From Deinococcus puniceus (GTDB lineage Bacteria; Deinococcota; Deinococci; Deinococcales; Deinococcaceae), in assembly GCF_001644565.1 (NCBI RefSeq), contig NZ_CP011387.1:2216501-2280500 (forward strand): a stretch of 64,000 bases of DNA, read 5' to 3'. The notes under the pieces were generated by a model. That model saw only the letters and a program-made list of their open reading frames with translations. It was not told the DNA's origin and made no database searches. Shown here one piece after another: positions 31,576 through 42,173 of the stretch. Both the position numbers and the translations under genes were made by a program. Position 1 is the stretch's first letter; each line of letters opens with the position of its first letter.

Positions 31576-31604
31576 TTGACAGAACCGTACCGCGTCCTTA
31601 TACT
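31576..31604 (+). promoter_or_regulatory. tRNA-Lys promoter
   Basis: Near-perfect: TTGACA (31576-31581), 17-bp spacer, TATACT (31599-31604); the predicted start is ~40 nt before the tRNA. Confidence 0.85.
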
Positions 31605-31650
31605 CATTCCCGCTGCCACACGCCGCCCCTTAGGGCAGTGGGACAGAGTT

Positions 31651-31726
<76 letters not shown>

Positions 31727-31731
31727 AGAAA

Positions 31732-31764
31732 AGACCCGCCTTGTGCGGGTTTTCTCGTTTTTAG
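31732..31764 (+). terminator. tRNA-Lys terminator
   Basis: Stem ACCCGC (31734-31739) with GCGGGT (31745-31750), followed by TTTCTCGTTTTT. Confidence 0.8.
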
Positions 31765-31846
31765 CTCCATTTTCAGTTTTGTCTTGGAACCTTGTTGTTC
31801 AGCAACGCGGGGAAGGTGGGCCGACAACCCACGCCCCCCGCCTCCC

Positions 31847-32491
31847 TCAGTCCAGCACATCTATTCCCACGGCCCGCACCCGCGCCCGCACGTCGCGCAC
31901 GCCTTCTCCGGTCACGCGCATCACGAAGCGGCGGCGGCCTGCTTCGGCGTCTGTGGGGTCAGTGTCTTTGTGGTAGGTGGCCACACTGATGATATTGCTG
32001 GGGTGAATGGCCTGCGTAGCCCGCGCAAGGCTACCGGGCACGTCGGGCATGTCGAGGGTCAGGCGTTTGCCGCCTTCGCGCAGGCCCATGATGTTGGTAA
32101 AGGCCCGCAGGACATCGGTGATGGTGATGATGCCGCACAGTTGCCCAAAGTCGTCGAGGACGGGCAGGCCGCCCACCGCGTGTTCCTGCATCCGCAGGGC
32201 CGCGTCCTCCATATATTCGCCCTCGGAGGCAGTGATGACCGGACGGGCCATCATTTCGGCCACCGTCAGTTTGCTCAACAGGTAGTTCAGTTCCCACACG
32301 CTCAGGGTGGTGGCCTTGCTGGGCACAGCGTCCTTGAGGTCTTTGCGGGTGGTGATGCCCACCAGTTGGCCGCCCTGCATCACGGGCAGCCGCCGAAAGC
32401 CGCGCTCCTTCAAAATCTTGAGGGCGTCCATCACGGGGGTATCGGGCATCACCGTCATAGGGTCAGGGGTCATCCAGTCGCGTACCAGCAT
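31847..32491 (-). CDS. tandem CBS domain plus ACT domain protein (AcuB-like)
   Basis: 214 residues. CBS1 ([30 protein letters not shown]), CBS2 ([32 protein letters not shown]), then an ACT-like domain from about residue 140 ([19 protein letters not shown]). CBS pairs bind adenine nucleotides and ACT domains bind amino acids, so this is probably a ligand-sensing regulator; the partner is unknown. TAAACT (complement of 32499-32504) is 7 nt before the ATG. Confidence 0.83.
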   Translation of the reverse strand: MLVRDWMTPDPMTVMPDTPVMDALKILKERGFRRLPVMQGGQLVGITTRKDLKDAVPSKATTLSVWELNYLLSKLTVAEMMARPVITASEGEYMEDAALRMQEHAVGGLPVLDDFGQLCGIITITDVLRAFTNIMGLREGGKRLTLDMPDVPGSLARATQAIHPSNIISVATYHKDTDPTDAEAGRRRFVMRVTGEGVRDVRARVRAVGIDVLD

Positions 32492-32620
32492 AAGAGCCAG
32501 TTTACGTTGCCCAGAGCGCCAAGAGAGATTCTCCCGGCCTGACGGCTCTCTGACGGCAGATGTGAACAGGCGGCGTCGGCCTTCATTCGGCTCAGAAATG
32601 AGCGTGATACGGTGCGAATC

Positions 32621-33130
32621 ATGAAGCTTTCCGCCAAATCATTCCTGTCGCCCAAAGCACTGGCCCCAATTGCCATCGTCGCCGCCTTCGGCCTCGGTAC
32701 GCTCGCGCCGCACGCCCAGACCGCTCCCCAGAAGATCGGCTTTGTAGACGTGCAGAAGCTGCTGACCTCTCACCCCTCCAATCCTGAAATTGAGGCCATT
32801 CAGAAGAAGGCCGACGCTGAATTGAGCGTCATGGACAAACAGATCAAGGCCATCGACGCCAAGGGCGCGCAGGCCACCGCCGCCGACAAGCAGAGCCGTG
32901 AAACCCTGATCAAGACTCTTCAGGCCAAAGCCGCCGAGTACGACAAGCAGCTTCAGCCCAAAGTGGCCGTGGTCGAAAATGCCGTTGACGCCGCCATCGA
33001 CAAGGTTGCCAAGACCAACGGCTTCGGCGTGGTCATGGATCGCAACGTCGCCAAGAATAGCGGTCTAGTGGTCTACGCCGACCCCAGCGCCGAGATGACC
33101 GACGCCGCCGTTAAAATCCTGAAGCCCTGA
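32621..33130 (+). CDS. Skp/OmpH-like periplasmic chaperone, copy 1
   Basis: About 169 residues with a signal peptide ([25 protein letters not shown]), then [15 protein letters not shown] (the family's usual start of the mature protein), a long Lys/Gln/Ala helical coiled-coil region and [21 protein letters not shown]. Skp traps unfolded outer-membrane proteins. TACGGT (32608-32613) is 7 nt before ATG 32621. A second paralogue lies 0.2 kb downstream. Confidence 0.85.
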   Translation: MKLSAKSFLSPKALAPIAIVAAFGLGTLAPHAQTAPQKIGFVDVQKLLTSHPSNPEIEAIQKKADAELSVMDKQIKAIDAKGAQATAADKQSRETLIKTLQAKAAEYDKQLQPKVAVVENAVDAAIDKVAKTNGFGVVMDRNVAKNSGLVVYADPSAEMTDAAVKILKP

Positions 33131-33166
33131 GCCAGCAGTCCTGATCCTGCGGGGTCAGCCTGCCCG

Positions 33167-33193
33167 CCCCCGCATCAGGCGGGGGTTGTTCTT
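33167..33193 (+). terminator. terminator after the first Skp/OmpH gene
   Basis: Stem CCCCCGC (33167-33173) with GCGGGGG (33179-33185), 5-nt loop, then TTGTTCTTT. Confidence 0.75.
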
Positions 33194-33212
33194 TGCTCCC
33201 GTTTCCCCTTCT

Positions 33213-33330
33213 TCAGAGCAGCTCTCCGAATTACGTGATCAGGGAAAAGACTTCTGATCACTCCACCCTCCGTCCTGCTCGGTGAAATTCACTCGCTCCG
33301 CTCGGTCATTCTTATGACAAATGCTCTAGA
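33213..33330. repeat. repeat family D, right-half type, between the two Skp/OmpH genes
   Basis: It matches the complement of 35340-35460: AGAGCAGCTCTCC, TCCGTCCTGCTCGGTGAAAT, TCACTCGCTCCGCTCGGTCA, ATGACAAATGCT. It ends right before the second gene's start and so forms its upstream region. Confidence 0.65.
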
Positions 33331-33337
33331 GGTACAC

Positions 33338-33817
33338 ATGAATCTCAAACTGACGTTTCTTCTGCTCCCTTTTGCCCTGATGGTCACGGTGCCGCAGGCC
33401 CAACAATCCCGCTCACGGGTAGGCTTCGTTGACGTACAAGCCGCTGTAAAAGCCATGCCCAACAGCGCCGCCTACCTGAAACTGAATACCAACGTGACGG
33501 CTGATCTGGCCGCCCGAACCAAGAGTCTTCAGGCGTTGGCCGCCAAAGCCGCCGCGTCCCGCAAGGCCGCCGATCAGCAGGCGTTGGTGAAGGCGCAGCA
33601 GACCTTCCGCACCACCCAGAACGGCTACCAGTCGCGCCTGAACACGGCCTTTGCACCGCTGGCGACCAAACTGAACGCCACTGTTGCCAAGGTCGCCAAA
33701 ACCAGTGGATTTACCGTGGTTCTCGACCAAAACATCGCCGCCAAGACCGGCCTCGTGGTGTATGCCAACACGCAGACCACCGACCTGACGCCAGCCGTGA
33801 TCAAAGCCCTGAAGTAA
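33338..33817 (+). CDS. Skp/OmpH-like periplasmic chaperone, copy 2
   Basis: About 159 residues from ATG 33338 (MNLKLTFLLLPF) with a signal peptide ending near PQAQQ. The mature part follows copy 1 closely: RVGFVDVQAAVKAMP, a Lys/Ala/Gln helical arm, then GFTVVLDQNIAAKTGLVVYANTQ. It probably arose by tandem duplication. No TANNNT box sits at the usual place; AGAGGT is a weak SD. Expression may differ from copy 1 because the upstream region is a repeat. Confidence 0.82.
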   Translation: MNLKLTFLLLPFALMVTVPQAQQSRSRVGFVDVQAAVKAMPNSAAYLKLNTNVTADLAARTKSLQALAAKAAASRKAADQQALVKAQQTFRTTQNGYQSRLNTAFAPLATKLNATVAKVAKTSGFTVVLDQNIAAKTGLVVYANTQTTDLTPAVIKALK

Positions 33818-33833
33818 GTTGACCCCCAGAGAA

Positions 33834-33861
33834 GGCCCGGCCTAGGTGTCGGGTCTTTTTT
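33834..33861 (+). terminator. terminator after the second Skp/OmpH gene
   Basis: Stem GGCCCG (33834-33839) with CGGGTC (33850-33855, one G-T pair), then six T. Confidence 0.7.
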
Positions 33862-33900
33862 GCTAGCTAGAGCAGCAGGCGGCTGGGTTTGAAGCGGCGG

Positions 33901-34500
33901 TCAGGGAAGTGGTTGACTCTCGCCGCCCAGAATGGCCCGCAGTCCGGCCAGACAGTCGTCCCGGTAGGCCTGCAAATCGGGGTCAGGATCGGCCAGAAAG
34001 CGCACGCTCAGGCCATCGATGAGCGCCCGCAATTGCCGCGCCCGGCGCTCTGCACCCCCTTCTCCGGCCAGTCGCGCCAGTTCCAAATCCAGCGTCAACG
34101 TGTCTTGCAGGGAATCCCGCTGTACCGCCATGAGTGCCGGGTCGCGGGTAGCCGCCGCCAGAAAGTCCAGCGACACGGTGTAGAAGCGCCGGGTGTTCTG
34201 CACGCCGTAAAACTGGTTTTCCACGAAGGCGGTCAGCTTGGCTTCAGGCGTTTGGGCTTGGCGCAGGGCACGCCGGGTGGCGACGCCGATCGTGCGGGTA
34301 AACCGCTTCATCACGGCGGCCAACAGTCCGGCGCGGCTGCCGAAGTGGTAGACGAGCGTGCCCCGGCTCACGCCTGCATGGGCGGCGATGTCGGCCAGCG
34401 TGACGCCCGCGTAGCCGCGCTCATAAATCGCCAGATACGCGGCTTTTTCCAGCGCAGCACGCCGCGCCCGGTCTTGAATCGGGTTGACAGTGCGGGCCAC
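33901..34500 (-). CDS. TetR family transcriptional regulator
   Basis: 199 residues with an N-terminal TetR helix-turn-helix (AAYLAIYERGYAGVTLADIAAHAGVSRGTLVYHFGSRAGLL) and a helical ligand-binding C-terminal domain. GTG 34500 follows the upp stop by 5 nt, so it is the second gene of an upp-tetR unit. Ligand unknown. No PaaR-type palindrome was seen near it, so it is not obviously the regulator of the shared operator elsewhere in the window. Confidence 0.85.
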   Translation of the reverse strand: MARTVNPIQDRARRAALEKAAYLAIYERGYAGVTLADIAAHAGVSRGTLVYHFGSRAGLLAAVMKRFTRTIGVATRRALRQAQTPEAKLTAFVENQFYGVQNTRRFYTVSLDFLAAATRDPALMAVQRDSLQDTLTLDLELARLAGEGGAERRARQLRALIDGLSVRFLADPDPDLQAYRDDCLAGLRAILGGESQPLP

Positions 34501-34505
34501 GCGGC

Positions 34506-35129
34506 TTATTTCGTCCCGTAAATCCGGTCTCCAGCGTCGCCCAGCCCCGGCACGATGTAACCGTGATCGTTCAGGCGCGGGTCGATGGCGGCCACCACGA
34601 TCTCTACTTCCGGGTGGTCACGCTGAATGACCGCGATGCCTTCCGGCGCGGCCAGAATGCACATCAGCTTGATGGTCTGCGCCCCCGCTTCCTTCAGGAA
34701 CCCGATGGCGGCGCTGGCACTGCCGCCGGTTGCCAGCATCGGATCGGTGAGGAAGACCCGGCGTTCGGCAATGTCAGTGGGGAGTTTGTTGTAGTAGGCC
34801 ACTGGTTGCAGCGTGGCGGGATCGCGGTAGAGGCCGATATGCCCTACTTTGGCGGCGGGCACGAGCTGCACAATCGCGTCGGTCATGACCAGCCCCGCCC
34901 GCAAAATAGCCACCAAGGCCAGCTTTTTGCCGCTCAGCATTGGGAATTCGCCCTCTTCTATAGGCGTGTGCAGGCGCGTGGGCACGGTTTCTAGGTCGCG
35001 CATGGCTTCATAGGCCAGCAGCAAACTCAGTTCGGCAGCCAATTCCCGAAATTCCTTGACGCCCGTCTGCACGTCGCGCATCAGAGAAAGTTTGTGCTGC
35101 ACCAGCGGATGAGAAACGACTGTGACCAT
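34506..35129 (-). CDS. upp: uracil phosphoribosyltransferase
   Basis: About 207 residues from ATG 35129 ([19 protein letters not shown]). PRPP-binding [14 protein letters not shown] and the C-terminal uracil site [21 protein letters not shown] are standard. It salvages uracil to UMP, the ligand sensed by PyrR. The frame is open to 35210, but TATCGT (complement of 35136-35141) is 6 nt before ATG 35129. Confidence 0.95.
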   Translation of the reverse strand: MVTVVSHPLVQHKLSLMRDVQTGVKEFRELAAELSLLLAYEAMRDLETVPTRLHTPIEEGEFPMLSGKKLALVAILRAGLVMTDAIVQLVPAAKVGHIGLYRDPATLQPVAYYNKLPTDIAERRVFLTDPMLATGGSASAAIGFLKEAGAQTIKLMCILAAPEGIAVIQRDHPEVEIVVAAIDPRLNDHGYIVPGLGDAGDRIYGTK

Positions 35130-35224
35130 GCCGATACGATAGCGCCGCACAGAATGGGTTGTGGGAAGTGGGAGGTAGGTTGTGGGCTTTTGCGCCCTTC
35201 CTACAGCCACTTCCCACGTCCTAC

Positions 35225-35445
35225 ACAGACTCTCAGGACATCAGCGCTGACATTCCGAGTTTCCAGAACAGCACCGGAATCTCTCCATTCTCGCGGCGCT
35301 GTCCTTCCTTCGCCTTTCGCTCCGCTCGGTTCATCTTGCGATGAACTGCGATTTTATAGCATTTGCCATAATAATGACCGAGCGAAGCGAGTGAATTTTA
35401 CCGAGCAGGACGGAGAATGGAGCCACCCAAAGTCTCTTTTTTCGG
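35225..35445. repeat. repeat family D, composite copy filling the upp-phospholipase gap
   Basis: This 338-bp gap (35130-35467) has no gene. Left part: ATTCCGAGTTTCC, CACCGGAATCTCTCCATTC, CGCTCCGCTCGGTT as at 20308-20412. Right part: GACCGAGCGAAGCGAGTGAA, CGAGCAGGACGGAGAATGGA, the inverted form of 33213-33330. It also holds a GGTTGTGGGAAGTGGGAGG hairpin (35153-35220, family E-like). Confidence 0.65.
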
Positions 35446-35467
35446 TGGCGTAATTTGGAGAACTGCT

Positions 35468-36103
35468 CTAAAAGCTGCTGTCGCCCCCTACTCGCACGCC
35501 CTGATAGTAGGCATAGGCCGCCGAGTAGCACGCGGGGCGCTTGTACCAGCTCTTGGCCGCGCAGATGGTGTTCATGTTCGTCTGAAACACCTCGTCGCTG
35601 GTCAGGCGATTGGCCGAAGTGCGCTGGTACACCTTGAGGTTGCGGTAGGCAAAGTCGTGGACATTGCAGGCGGGCCGGAAATCCTCGCGGTAGCCGAGGC
35701 CGAGGCCATCGGGCGCAGAGCAGCCGTCGCGGCCCCAATCGAGGCCCGTGTAAGGCTGTCCGCTGAAGGCATAGGCCGCGTACTGCGCGTTGTAATTGCC
35801 TACGCTGCCCCAGCCCGTGCGCTTGATGTAGGCGAGGCGATCACTGGCAAGGTCAAGTCCGGTCAGGGCGGGTACGGCGGGCAAACTCAGTTGCGCAGGC
35901 TTCTCGCCGTAAGCTTGCTGAAGCGCGTCGATCAGGCCGGGATCGTTGCCGTAGCGGGCCAAAATCGCTTGGCTTTCGGCGTCCTGCAACTCTGGGCGGC
36001 TGGCATAGTCGGTTAGGCTGGCAGGCGTGGTGGCCTGCGTACAGGCGGCCAAAGTGAGGGTGAGGGCGGCGACGGCAAACGGCATCAGCTTGGAAGGCAG
36101 CAT
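35468..36103 (-). CDS. phospholipase A2-family lipoprotein
   Basis: 211 residues. The lipoprotein signal [15 protein letters not shown] (lipobox LAAC) predicts membrane anchoring outside the cytoplasm. The catalytic core [10 protein letters not shown] has the His-Asp dyad of prokaryotic PLA2 (PF09056), preceded by a calcium-loop-like [17 protein letters not shown]; further Cys ([14 protein letters not shown]) can form disulfides. It would hydrolyse phospholipid sn-2 esters. It stands alone, with no toxin context. Confidence 0.82.
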   Translation of the reverse strand: MLPSKLMPFAVAALTLTLAACTQATTPASLTDYASRPELQDAESQAILARYGNDPGLIDALQQAYGEKPAQLSLPAVPALTGLDLASDRLAYIKRTGWGSVGNYNAQYAAYAFSGQPYTGLDWGRDGCSAPDGLGLGYREDFRPACNVHDFAYRNLKVYQRTSANRLTSDEVFQTNMNTICAAKSWYKRPACYSAAYAYYQGVRVGGDSSF

Positions 36104-36278
36104 AAAACTCCTTGTGCGGTGCGGGGGCGGCCAGCGAAGGCCGGGGCGAATTGGAATGGCCTGCCCAGTCTACCCACAAAGTTGTCAGGGGGATGCAACC
36201 CCGCAATAGGAATCGTCTAAGGGTCTAAAAGTCTAGGGTCTAAGGAAAGGCAAGGGCAAAAGCCAGCCCGGAGCAACC

Positions 36279-36313
36279 AAAAACGCCGCCCATCCCCATC
36301 AGGACAGGCGGCG
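36279..36313 (-). terminator. etfBA terminator
   Basis: On the minus strand CGCCGCC (36307-36313) pairs with GGCGGCG (36284-36290), followed by TTTTT. Confidence 0.8.
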
Positions 36314-36329
36314 CTTCAGCTTTAGATAT

Positions 36330-37286
<957 letters not shown>

Positions 37287-37292
37287 TCTCCC

Positions 37293-38054
37293 TTAAGCCA
37301 GAACCTTGGCTTCGTTCCGGAGCAAGTCCAGCAGTTGCTCGGCGGCGGCCTGCGGGTCTTTGCCGTCTATCACACGGTTCATACGGGCGCGGGTCTGAAT
37401 TTCGGCGTTCACCACACGCACCGTATTGGCCGCGCCGTAGGTGTCCAGCGTGTCTTTCCGCAGTTCCTTGCGCTTGGCCTTCATGATGTTGGGCAGCGTG
37501 GGATAACGCGGCTCGTTCAGGCCTTGCTGCGTGGTGACTACGGCGGGCAACGGGGCGCTGAAACTCTCGTTCCCGTCGTCTACATCGTGCCGCCCACTGA
37601 TGCTCTCGCCCTCAATCTTCAGCTCGTTCGTCCACGTCAGTTGGGGCCAGCCGAGGCGTTCGGCGGTGGCCGCCCCCAACGCCTGAGAATCCCAGTCGGC
37701 TTCCTGCCCGCCCACCAAGATCAGGGTTGCATTCTCGGCCTGCGCGATCTGGGCCACCACCCGGCTGAGGGCCACGGCGTCCAGTTTCTCGTCGGTTTCC
37801 ACGTGAATGGCGCGGTCTACACCCATCGCCAGCGCCGTCCGCAGGGCGTCCTCGTTGCGCTTGGGGCCAATGGCGAGCGCCGTAATCGTCTCGATATTCG
37901 CGCCGCCTTCGCGCAGGCGCAGGGCTTCTTCCACGCCGTACTCGTCCATGCCGTCAATGACGAGCGTCGCGCCTTCGAGGTCTACCGCGCTGCCAGAGAC
38001 TTTGACGCGGGCTTCGGCATCCGGAACTTGCCGGACAAGGGTCAGAATATTCAT
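37293..38054 (-). CDS. etfB: electron transfer flavoprotein, beta subunit
   Basis: 253 residues: [38 protein letters not shown] and the AMP/FAD region [25 protein letters not shown] are typical. The SD AGGAG lies 5 nt before the ATG, and the ~100-nt leader contains near-direct repeats of GGATG. It links functionally to the thiolase/3-hydroxyacyl-CoA dehydrogenase genes. Confidence 0.95.
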   Translation of the reverse strand: MNILTLVRQVPDAEARVKVSGSAVDLEGATLVIDGMDEYGVEEALRLREGGANIETITALAIGPKRNEDALRTALAMGVDRAIHVETDEKLDAVALSRVVAQIAQAENATLILVGGQEADWDSQALGAATAERLGWPQLTWTNELKIEGESISGRHDVDDGNESFSAPLPAVVTTQQGLNEPRYPTLPNIMKAKRKELRKDTLDTYGAANTVRVVNAEIQTRARMNRVIDGKDPQAAAEQLLDLLRNEAKVLA

Positions 38055-38260
38055 CGGTTCTCCTGTATGGATGCACTTGGATGGATGTTGTGGGAGGGGT
38101 GCTGCCGGGTGCAGCGGGGTTCGGACTCTGAAGAAGAGGCTACATCATGACAAATTAGACTGGGTTCAAGTTTAGCAGAGCCCGCAGTCTGAAGTGACTG
38201 ACAAGGGCTGTATCAGGAACGGGGTGTCCCGACAGGGTGGATGGGGCGGCATTGGCGACA

Positions 38261-38364
38261 AAACCCCCCAGTCTGCTGCGCAGCCAGCCCCCCTCAAAGG
38301 GGAGCGTAAAAGCTGTTCTGTCCTCCCCTCTAAGGGGGGGCGTTGCGCCAGCAACGGGGGGGTT
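38261..38364. repeat. repeat family C, full copy (inverted relative to 22722-22821)
   Basis: AACCCCCCAGTCTGCTGCGC, AGCCAGCCCCCCTCAAAGGG, GAGCG...TGTCCTCCCCTCTAA, GGGGGGGCGTTGCGCCAGCA, ACGGGGGGGTT. It is the reverse complement, part by part, of the copy after rpsT. Confidence 0.8.
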
Positions 38365-38394
38365 CACCTTCCATCGTAATTGCGAACCCCGCCC

Positions 38395-39264
38395 CTACAA
38401 ACCCGGCAACCGCCCCAGCACATGCCGCGCTCTGGGTAATTTCTGATCCCGCTGGCCCTCGAATTCATACGGCTCGTTCATCAGAAACCAGTACAAGTCG
38501 TGCAGCGTGGTCATGGCAAGGTAGGCGCGGTAGCGGGTCAGGGTGGCGGGCGCGTGATCGGGCAAAAAGGTCAGGGCAGCGTCCAGACTTTCATCGGGCG
38601 GCAGCAAATCCAGCGTGCCTGTCTTCAGCAACGCCAGATCGCGCAGGGGATCGTCCCAGCCTGCCTTCGTCCAGTCGATGACCAAGACTTCCGGTTGGTC
38701 TGTTCCAGCTAAGCCAGACCCAATCAAAATGTTGTCGTGCCACATGTCCAGATGGCAAAAGGCAGCCGGTTGATCCAGCAGCCCAGCTTCCAGCGGAATT
38801 TCTACGGCGTCGAACAGGTCGTCCAGCGGATAAGCGGCCAGCGCACTGCGGAAGCGGCGCAGGCGTTCGCGCACGCGGCGCAGGTCTACCCGTCCGGCGC
38901 GTTCCCTATGCAGCGCCCCGATAATTTCGCGCAGGCGGGGCAGGGCGCGGGGCACGTCGGCAGCCGTGAGGGGCCGCCCCGCGAATCGCCGCATAATCAA
39001 GGCCTCCACGCCGTCGGCTTCCACGGCGTCTAATACCCACGCACCCATATCGGCGCGGCGCATGTTGTCCGCTTCTAGACGGTGTTCGCCCTGATGGTTG
39101 CGGTACACCTTCACCACCGTCGTGCCGTCCGGGGTACTGTACACGCGGCTCTGCATTCCGGCGTCCATCGGGGTCAGACGGCCAAAACGGGCTTCCAGCA
39201 CCGGAAAGCGGTGGCTGGTGGCCTCGCTGCCTTCCTCGGCGTTGGGATTGGGACGCAGGGTCAT
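38395..39264 (-). CDS. aminoglycoside-phosphotransferase-fold kinase, second member
   Basis: About 289 residues from ATG 39264 ([12 protein letters not shown]). APH motifs: catalytic loop [14 protein letters not shown] (HxDxxxxN with His-Leu-Asp) and metal motif [15 protein letters not shown]-lobe [20 protein letters not shown] fits ATP binding. Substrate unknown. The upstream gap has GTGAGTGGTCAGTGG-type repeats (39283-39308). Confidence 0.75.
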   Translation of the reverse strand: MTLRPNPNAEEGSEATSHRFPVLEARFGRLTPMDAGMQSRVYSTPDGTTVVKVYRNHQGEHRLEADNMRRADMGAWVLDAVEADGVEALIMRRFAGRPLTAADVPRALPRLREIIGALHRERAGRVDLRRVRERLRRFRSALAAYPLDDLFDAVEIPLEAGLLDQPAAFCHLDMWHDNILIGSGLAGTDQPEVLVIDWTKAGWDDPLRDLALLKTGTLDLLPPDESLDAALTFLPDHAPATLTRYRAYLAMTTLHDLYWFLMNEPYEFEGQRDQKLPRARHVLGRLPGL

Positions 39265-39421
39265 GGGGTCAGGCCCAGCAAGTGGTGAGTGGTCAGTGGT
39301 GAGTGGGAAAGGCGTGCTGGGCGCAGAATCCAAGCTTCCGGAAAATGCAGAAAGCTTTGAAAGACTGGACTCAGGCCGGATTTCAGGTTGAACCTTAGAG
39401 CGTTGAAACTGATACCCGTCT

Positions 39422-40435
39422 TCACTGCGGCAGCTTCTCCAGCACCGTCAGCAGGCGGGCGTCCAGCCCTTTTCCGGCTTGACCGCGCAGGCGCTCTATG
39501 TCGCCCACACGCACATAAGCGTTGGCAACGGCCAAAATTCGGGCGTAGAGCGGAATGTCCTCGCCCGTCAGTTTGTCGGGGTCGCCTTGCCCGTCCCAGC
39601 GCTCGTGGTGGTGCCGAATGGCCTTCTGCGCCTCGGCCAAGTGCGGCACGCCATGAAGGAAATTGGCCCCCACCATCGCGTGGCCCTGTTCGCCGTGAAT
39701 CTTGCCCAGATCGTGCAGGGTAGCGGCGTACCAGAGTTCTTCCAGTTCACGCTCGGCCAGCCCCACAGCGCGGCCCAATTTCAGGCTCACGTCGGCTACG
39801 GCCTGTGCGTGGCCCAACGCGTCGAATTCCCGGCTTTCCACGGCTTCTACCAGCGCCGTCGTAATTTGCCGCGCCGCGTGCCGCCAGTCGTCGCGGGAAT
39901 CCAGAATGCCCAGCAGCGGCCCTACGGCGGTGGCCCAGCGCGACACCGTTTCCATCTGCGTGGGCGAAATCGGATCGGCCACCACGCGGTCTAGCACCAG
40001 CGCCCCTAGGTTGCGGCCCCGGTCACTCAGGGGAATCACCAGCGTCACGGGCACTTCTCGCATGCCTGCATCGTCCAAAATGGCGTGCAGTTCGGGCGGG
40101 TTCATCTCGTACAGTTCGCGCGATCCGTCGGCCAACAGGCGGGCACGCATACTGGCCCAAGGGCCGCTGAGGGCCGTACCGATCAGGGCTTTGGGATAGC
40201 CGAACACAGCCACCACCCGGTCTTGGCCGCGCCTCAGCACCGCGAAGCCGTGGGTTTGGCCGCCCAGCAGGAGCGCGGCGTGGGCCAAAGCACCTTCCAA
40301 AATGCCTTCGGTGCTGGGGCGGGCCAGCAACTCCGAGAGAACGCGGGTGGCGTCTGGAGCCTCGGCAGACGGCGTGGGGCCAGTCTTCCGGGGTTCCGGG
40401 GTGGGCGTCTGCGGCTGGCGTGGGCGTCGGAACAC
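39422..40435 (-). CDS. GAF plus degenerate HD-GYP domain protein
   Basis: 337 residues. The central ~130-residue part resembles a GAF sensor ([44 protein letters not shown]). The C-terminal part is HD-GYP-like: [16 protein letters not shown] (HD), then [34 protein letters not shown]. The motif GYP is GDP here and the usual VADxYD is VANAYV, so c-di-GMP hydrolysis is doubtful although HD metal ligands persist. GTG start; TATACT (complement of 40445-40450) lies 9 nt upstream. Divergent from the YkgJ-like gene. Confidence 0.75.
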   Translation of the reverse strand: MFRRPRQPQTPTPEPRKTGPTPSAEAPDATRVLSELLARPSTEGILEGALAHAALLLGGQTHGFAVLRRGQDRVVAVFGYPKALIGTALSGPWASMRARLLADGSRELYEMNPPELHAILDDAGMREVPVTLVIPLSDRGRNLGALVLDRVVADPISPTQMETVSRWATAVGPLLGILDSRDDWRHAARQITTALVEAVESREFDALGHAQAVADVSLKLGRAVGLAERELEELWYAATLHDLGKIHGEQGHAMVGANFLHGVPHLAEAQKAIRHHHERWDGQGDPDKLTGEDIPLYARILAVANAYVRVGDIERLRGQAGKGLDARLLTVLEKLPQ

Positions 40436-40470
40436 GGTAGCCGCAGTATACCCGCGCTAGGCTACTCTCG

Positions 40471-41235
40471 ATGACGCGCCACTTTTCCACCCCCTCCTCT
40501 GCCTCCGTTTTGCCTCACGCTGCCGTCACAGACGCCGTGAAGCGCGGTTATGCCCGCTATACCCGGCAGTCGGGCGCGTGGCTGAAGGGCTACGAACAGC
40601 GGGGCGGGCGCGTGTTTTGCGGGGCGGGTTGCTTCGGCTGCTGCAATATGCCGATCCGGGTGTCGCTGGCCGAAGCCTTGATCACGGCGCAGGCCCTGAC
40701 CGACACCGAGGCCGCCCGCATGGAAGCCCACGCCCGCGCTGTGCTTGCCAATGCCCGCAGCGCCCCCGACGACGACACCTACGTAGACCGCCACCGCCGC
40801 GAAGTGGGGTATTGCCCCCTGCTGAACCGCGAAAGTGGCAGTTGCTCACGCTACGACGTGCGCCCTACCCGTTGCCGCGACACCTTCAGCGCCCTGCCTG
40901 CCCGCTACTGCGCCGCCGAAACGTGGGACGACATGCCCCGCCGCGAGCGCGAGGAGTACCGCCGCGAAGTGGCCCGCACCCCCGGCACAGACGGCGAAGT
41001 GCATTACATCGCGCCGCTGGAGCACCTCAGTGAGCCCGTGTGGGCGGCGGCGGCCAAAGCCATGCGCCAACAATGGGGCCTAGAAGCGTGGGGAGACTTT
41101 TGGGTGCTGACCACACTCGCCCGCGACGCCGCGTTCATGGCCCAGATCGGGCGCGGAGACGCACGCGGCGCATGGAAAGTGGCCCAGTCTAGGGGTTTGG
41201 CACACAGCACAGTGTTGGAATTCGGGTGGGCCTGA
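40471..41235 (+). CDS. YkgJ-family cysteine-cluster protein
   Basis: 254 residues. The Cys cluster [21 protein letters not shown] near the N-terminus and [22 protein letters not shown] later match the zinc- or iron-chelating YkgJ/UPF0153 family. The function of the family is not firmly known. TAGGCT (40458-40463) is 7 nt before the ATG; its promoter is back to back with that of the GAF/HD gene, only 35 nt between start codons. Confidence 0.83.
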   Translation: MTRHFSTPSSASVLPHAAVTDAVKRGYARYTRQSGAWLKGYEQRGGRVFCGAGCFGCCNMPIRVSLAEALITAQALTDTEAARMEAHARAVLANARSAPDDDTYVDRHRREVGYCPLLNRESGSCSRYDVRPTRCRDTFSALPARYCAAETWDDMPRREREEYRREVARTPGTDGEVHYIAPLEHLSEPVWAAAAKAMRQQWGLEAWGDFWVLTTLARDAAFMAQIGRGDARGAWKVAQSRGLAHSTVLEFGWA

Positions 41236-41480
41236 GTCCAGCCGTCCCGTCCCGAGGGGATTTGTTGAGCAGACATAAAGGCGGCGTCAAGTGTGGGGAT
41301 TTCATCCCGTCGGGTCTGGAGTTACTCCAGCTTTGCCGTGTGCTGCACGGCGCTCGCCCAGATTAGAGTCAGCGCACATTGTGGATTCTGTTTCTTTTCT
41401 GACGGTGACCTGTTTCGTTTCTAAAGCCGCCGTGACACCGTTCATGAGGGCGGCTCATCTTGGTGGGCGAGTCTACAGGT
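41236..41480. other. 245-nt gap before the beta-barrel gene; no gene seen
   Basis: No ORF of note. TCTGGAGTTACTCCAG (41319-41334) is a perfect 16-nt palindrome and GTGCTGCACGGC a weaker one, possible operator or terminator elements. No confident promoter was found. Confidence 0.4.
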
Positions 41481-42140
41481 ATGAAGAAGATCCTGATGAC
41501 GGCAGTGGTAGCGGGCATGATGACGGGCGCAGCGGGCGCACAGAGCCTCAGCGGCGTAGAACTCGGCCTGACGGGCGGGTACGCGGGCGGCCTCAGCGGC
41601 AGCGTGTTCGTTCACAGCCCCAACCTGCTCGGCCCCGTGGGTGTCAAGGTCAGCGCCTCTTACACCAACCCCAGCGATTCCATCAATGATTCCAGTGACC
41701 TCGGTGTGGGAACGTTCGGTTCCTACAAAGCATCGGGCGCAGCCACCGAAAACGGCAGCCACGTGACTGTCGGTGTGGACGGCACCTACAGCTTGGGCGA
41801 ACTGGCCCCCGGTGCCGACGCCACGCTGTACGCTGGCGGACGCTACGGCATGTTCAAGGCCACCGAAGACTACGGCGCATCGGGCAGCACCACCTACAAC
41901 GCTTCGTCCTTCGGCATCGGCGCGGGTGTGATGGCCAGCTACGCTATCGCGGGTAACCTCAGCATCGTGGGCGACCTCGGCGTCGAGCAGTACTTCAAGA
42001 GCACCATCGGCGTGAGCAACAGCAACGGCGCAAGCGACTCGTTTGCCACTGACGACGCTGGTTACGCTGCCATCGACAACCGTTTCGTGCGCCCCGGTAC
42101 GGTCTTCAAGGCCCGCATCGGCCTGAAGGTCACTTACTAA
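41481..42140 (+). CDS. outer-membrane beta-barrel-like exported protein
   Basis: 219 residues from ATG 41481 with a signal peptide (MKKILMTAVVAGMMTGAAGA). The mature protein is Gly/Ser-rich with many alternating amphipathic strands (VELGLTGGYAGGLSGSVFV, ADATLYAGGRYGMF, GIGAGVMASYAIAGNLSIVG) and ends in Tyr (KVTY), as outer-membrane barrels often do. About eight strands seem likely. Function unknown. Confidence 0.72.
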   Translation: MKKILMTAVVAGMMTGAAGAQSLSGVELGLTGGYAGGLSGSVFVHSPNLLGPVGVKVSASYTNPSDSINDSSDLGVGTFGSYKASGAATENGSHVTVGVDGTYSLGELAPGADATLYAGGRYGMFKATEDYGASGSTTYNASSFGIGAGVMASYAIAGNLSIVGDLGVEQYFKSTIGVSNSNGASDSFATDDAGYAAIDNRFVRPGTVFKARIGLKVTY

Positions 42141-42173
42141 GTTTTAGCCCCAGCGCCCTGTTTTAACGCACGG

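Noticed and set aside
35468..36103. Type VI or other secreted phospholipase effector
   Set aside because: No immunity gene or secretion cluster nearby; lipobox predicts an anchored envelope lipoprotein.
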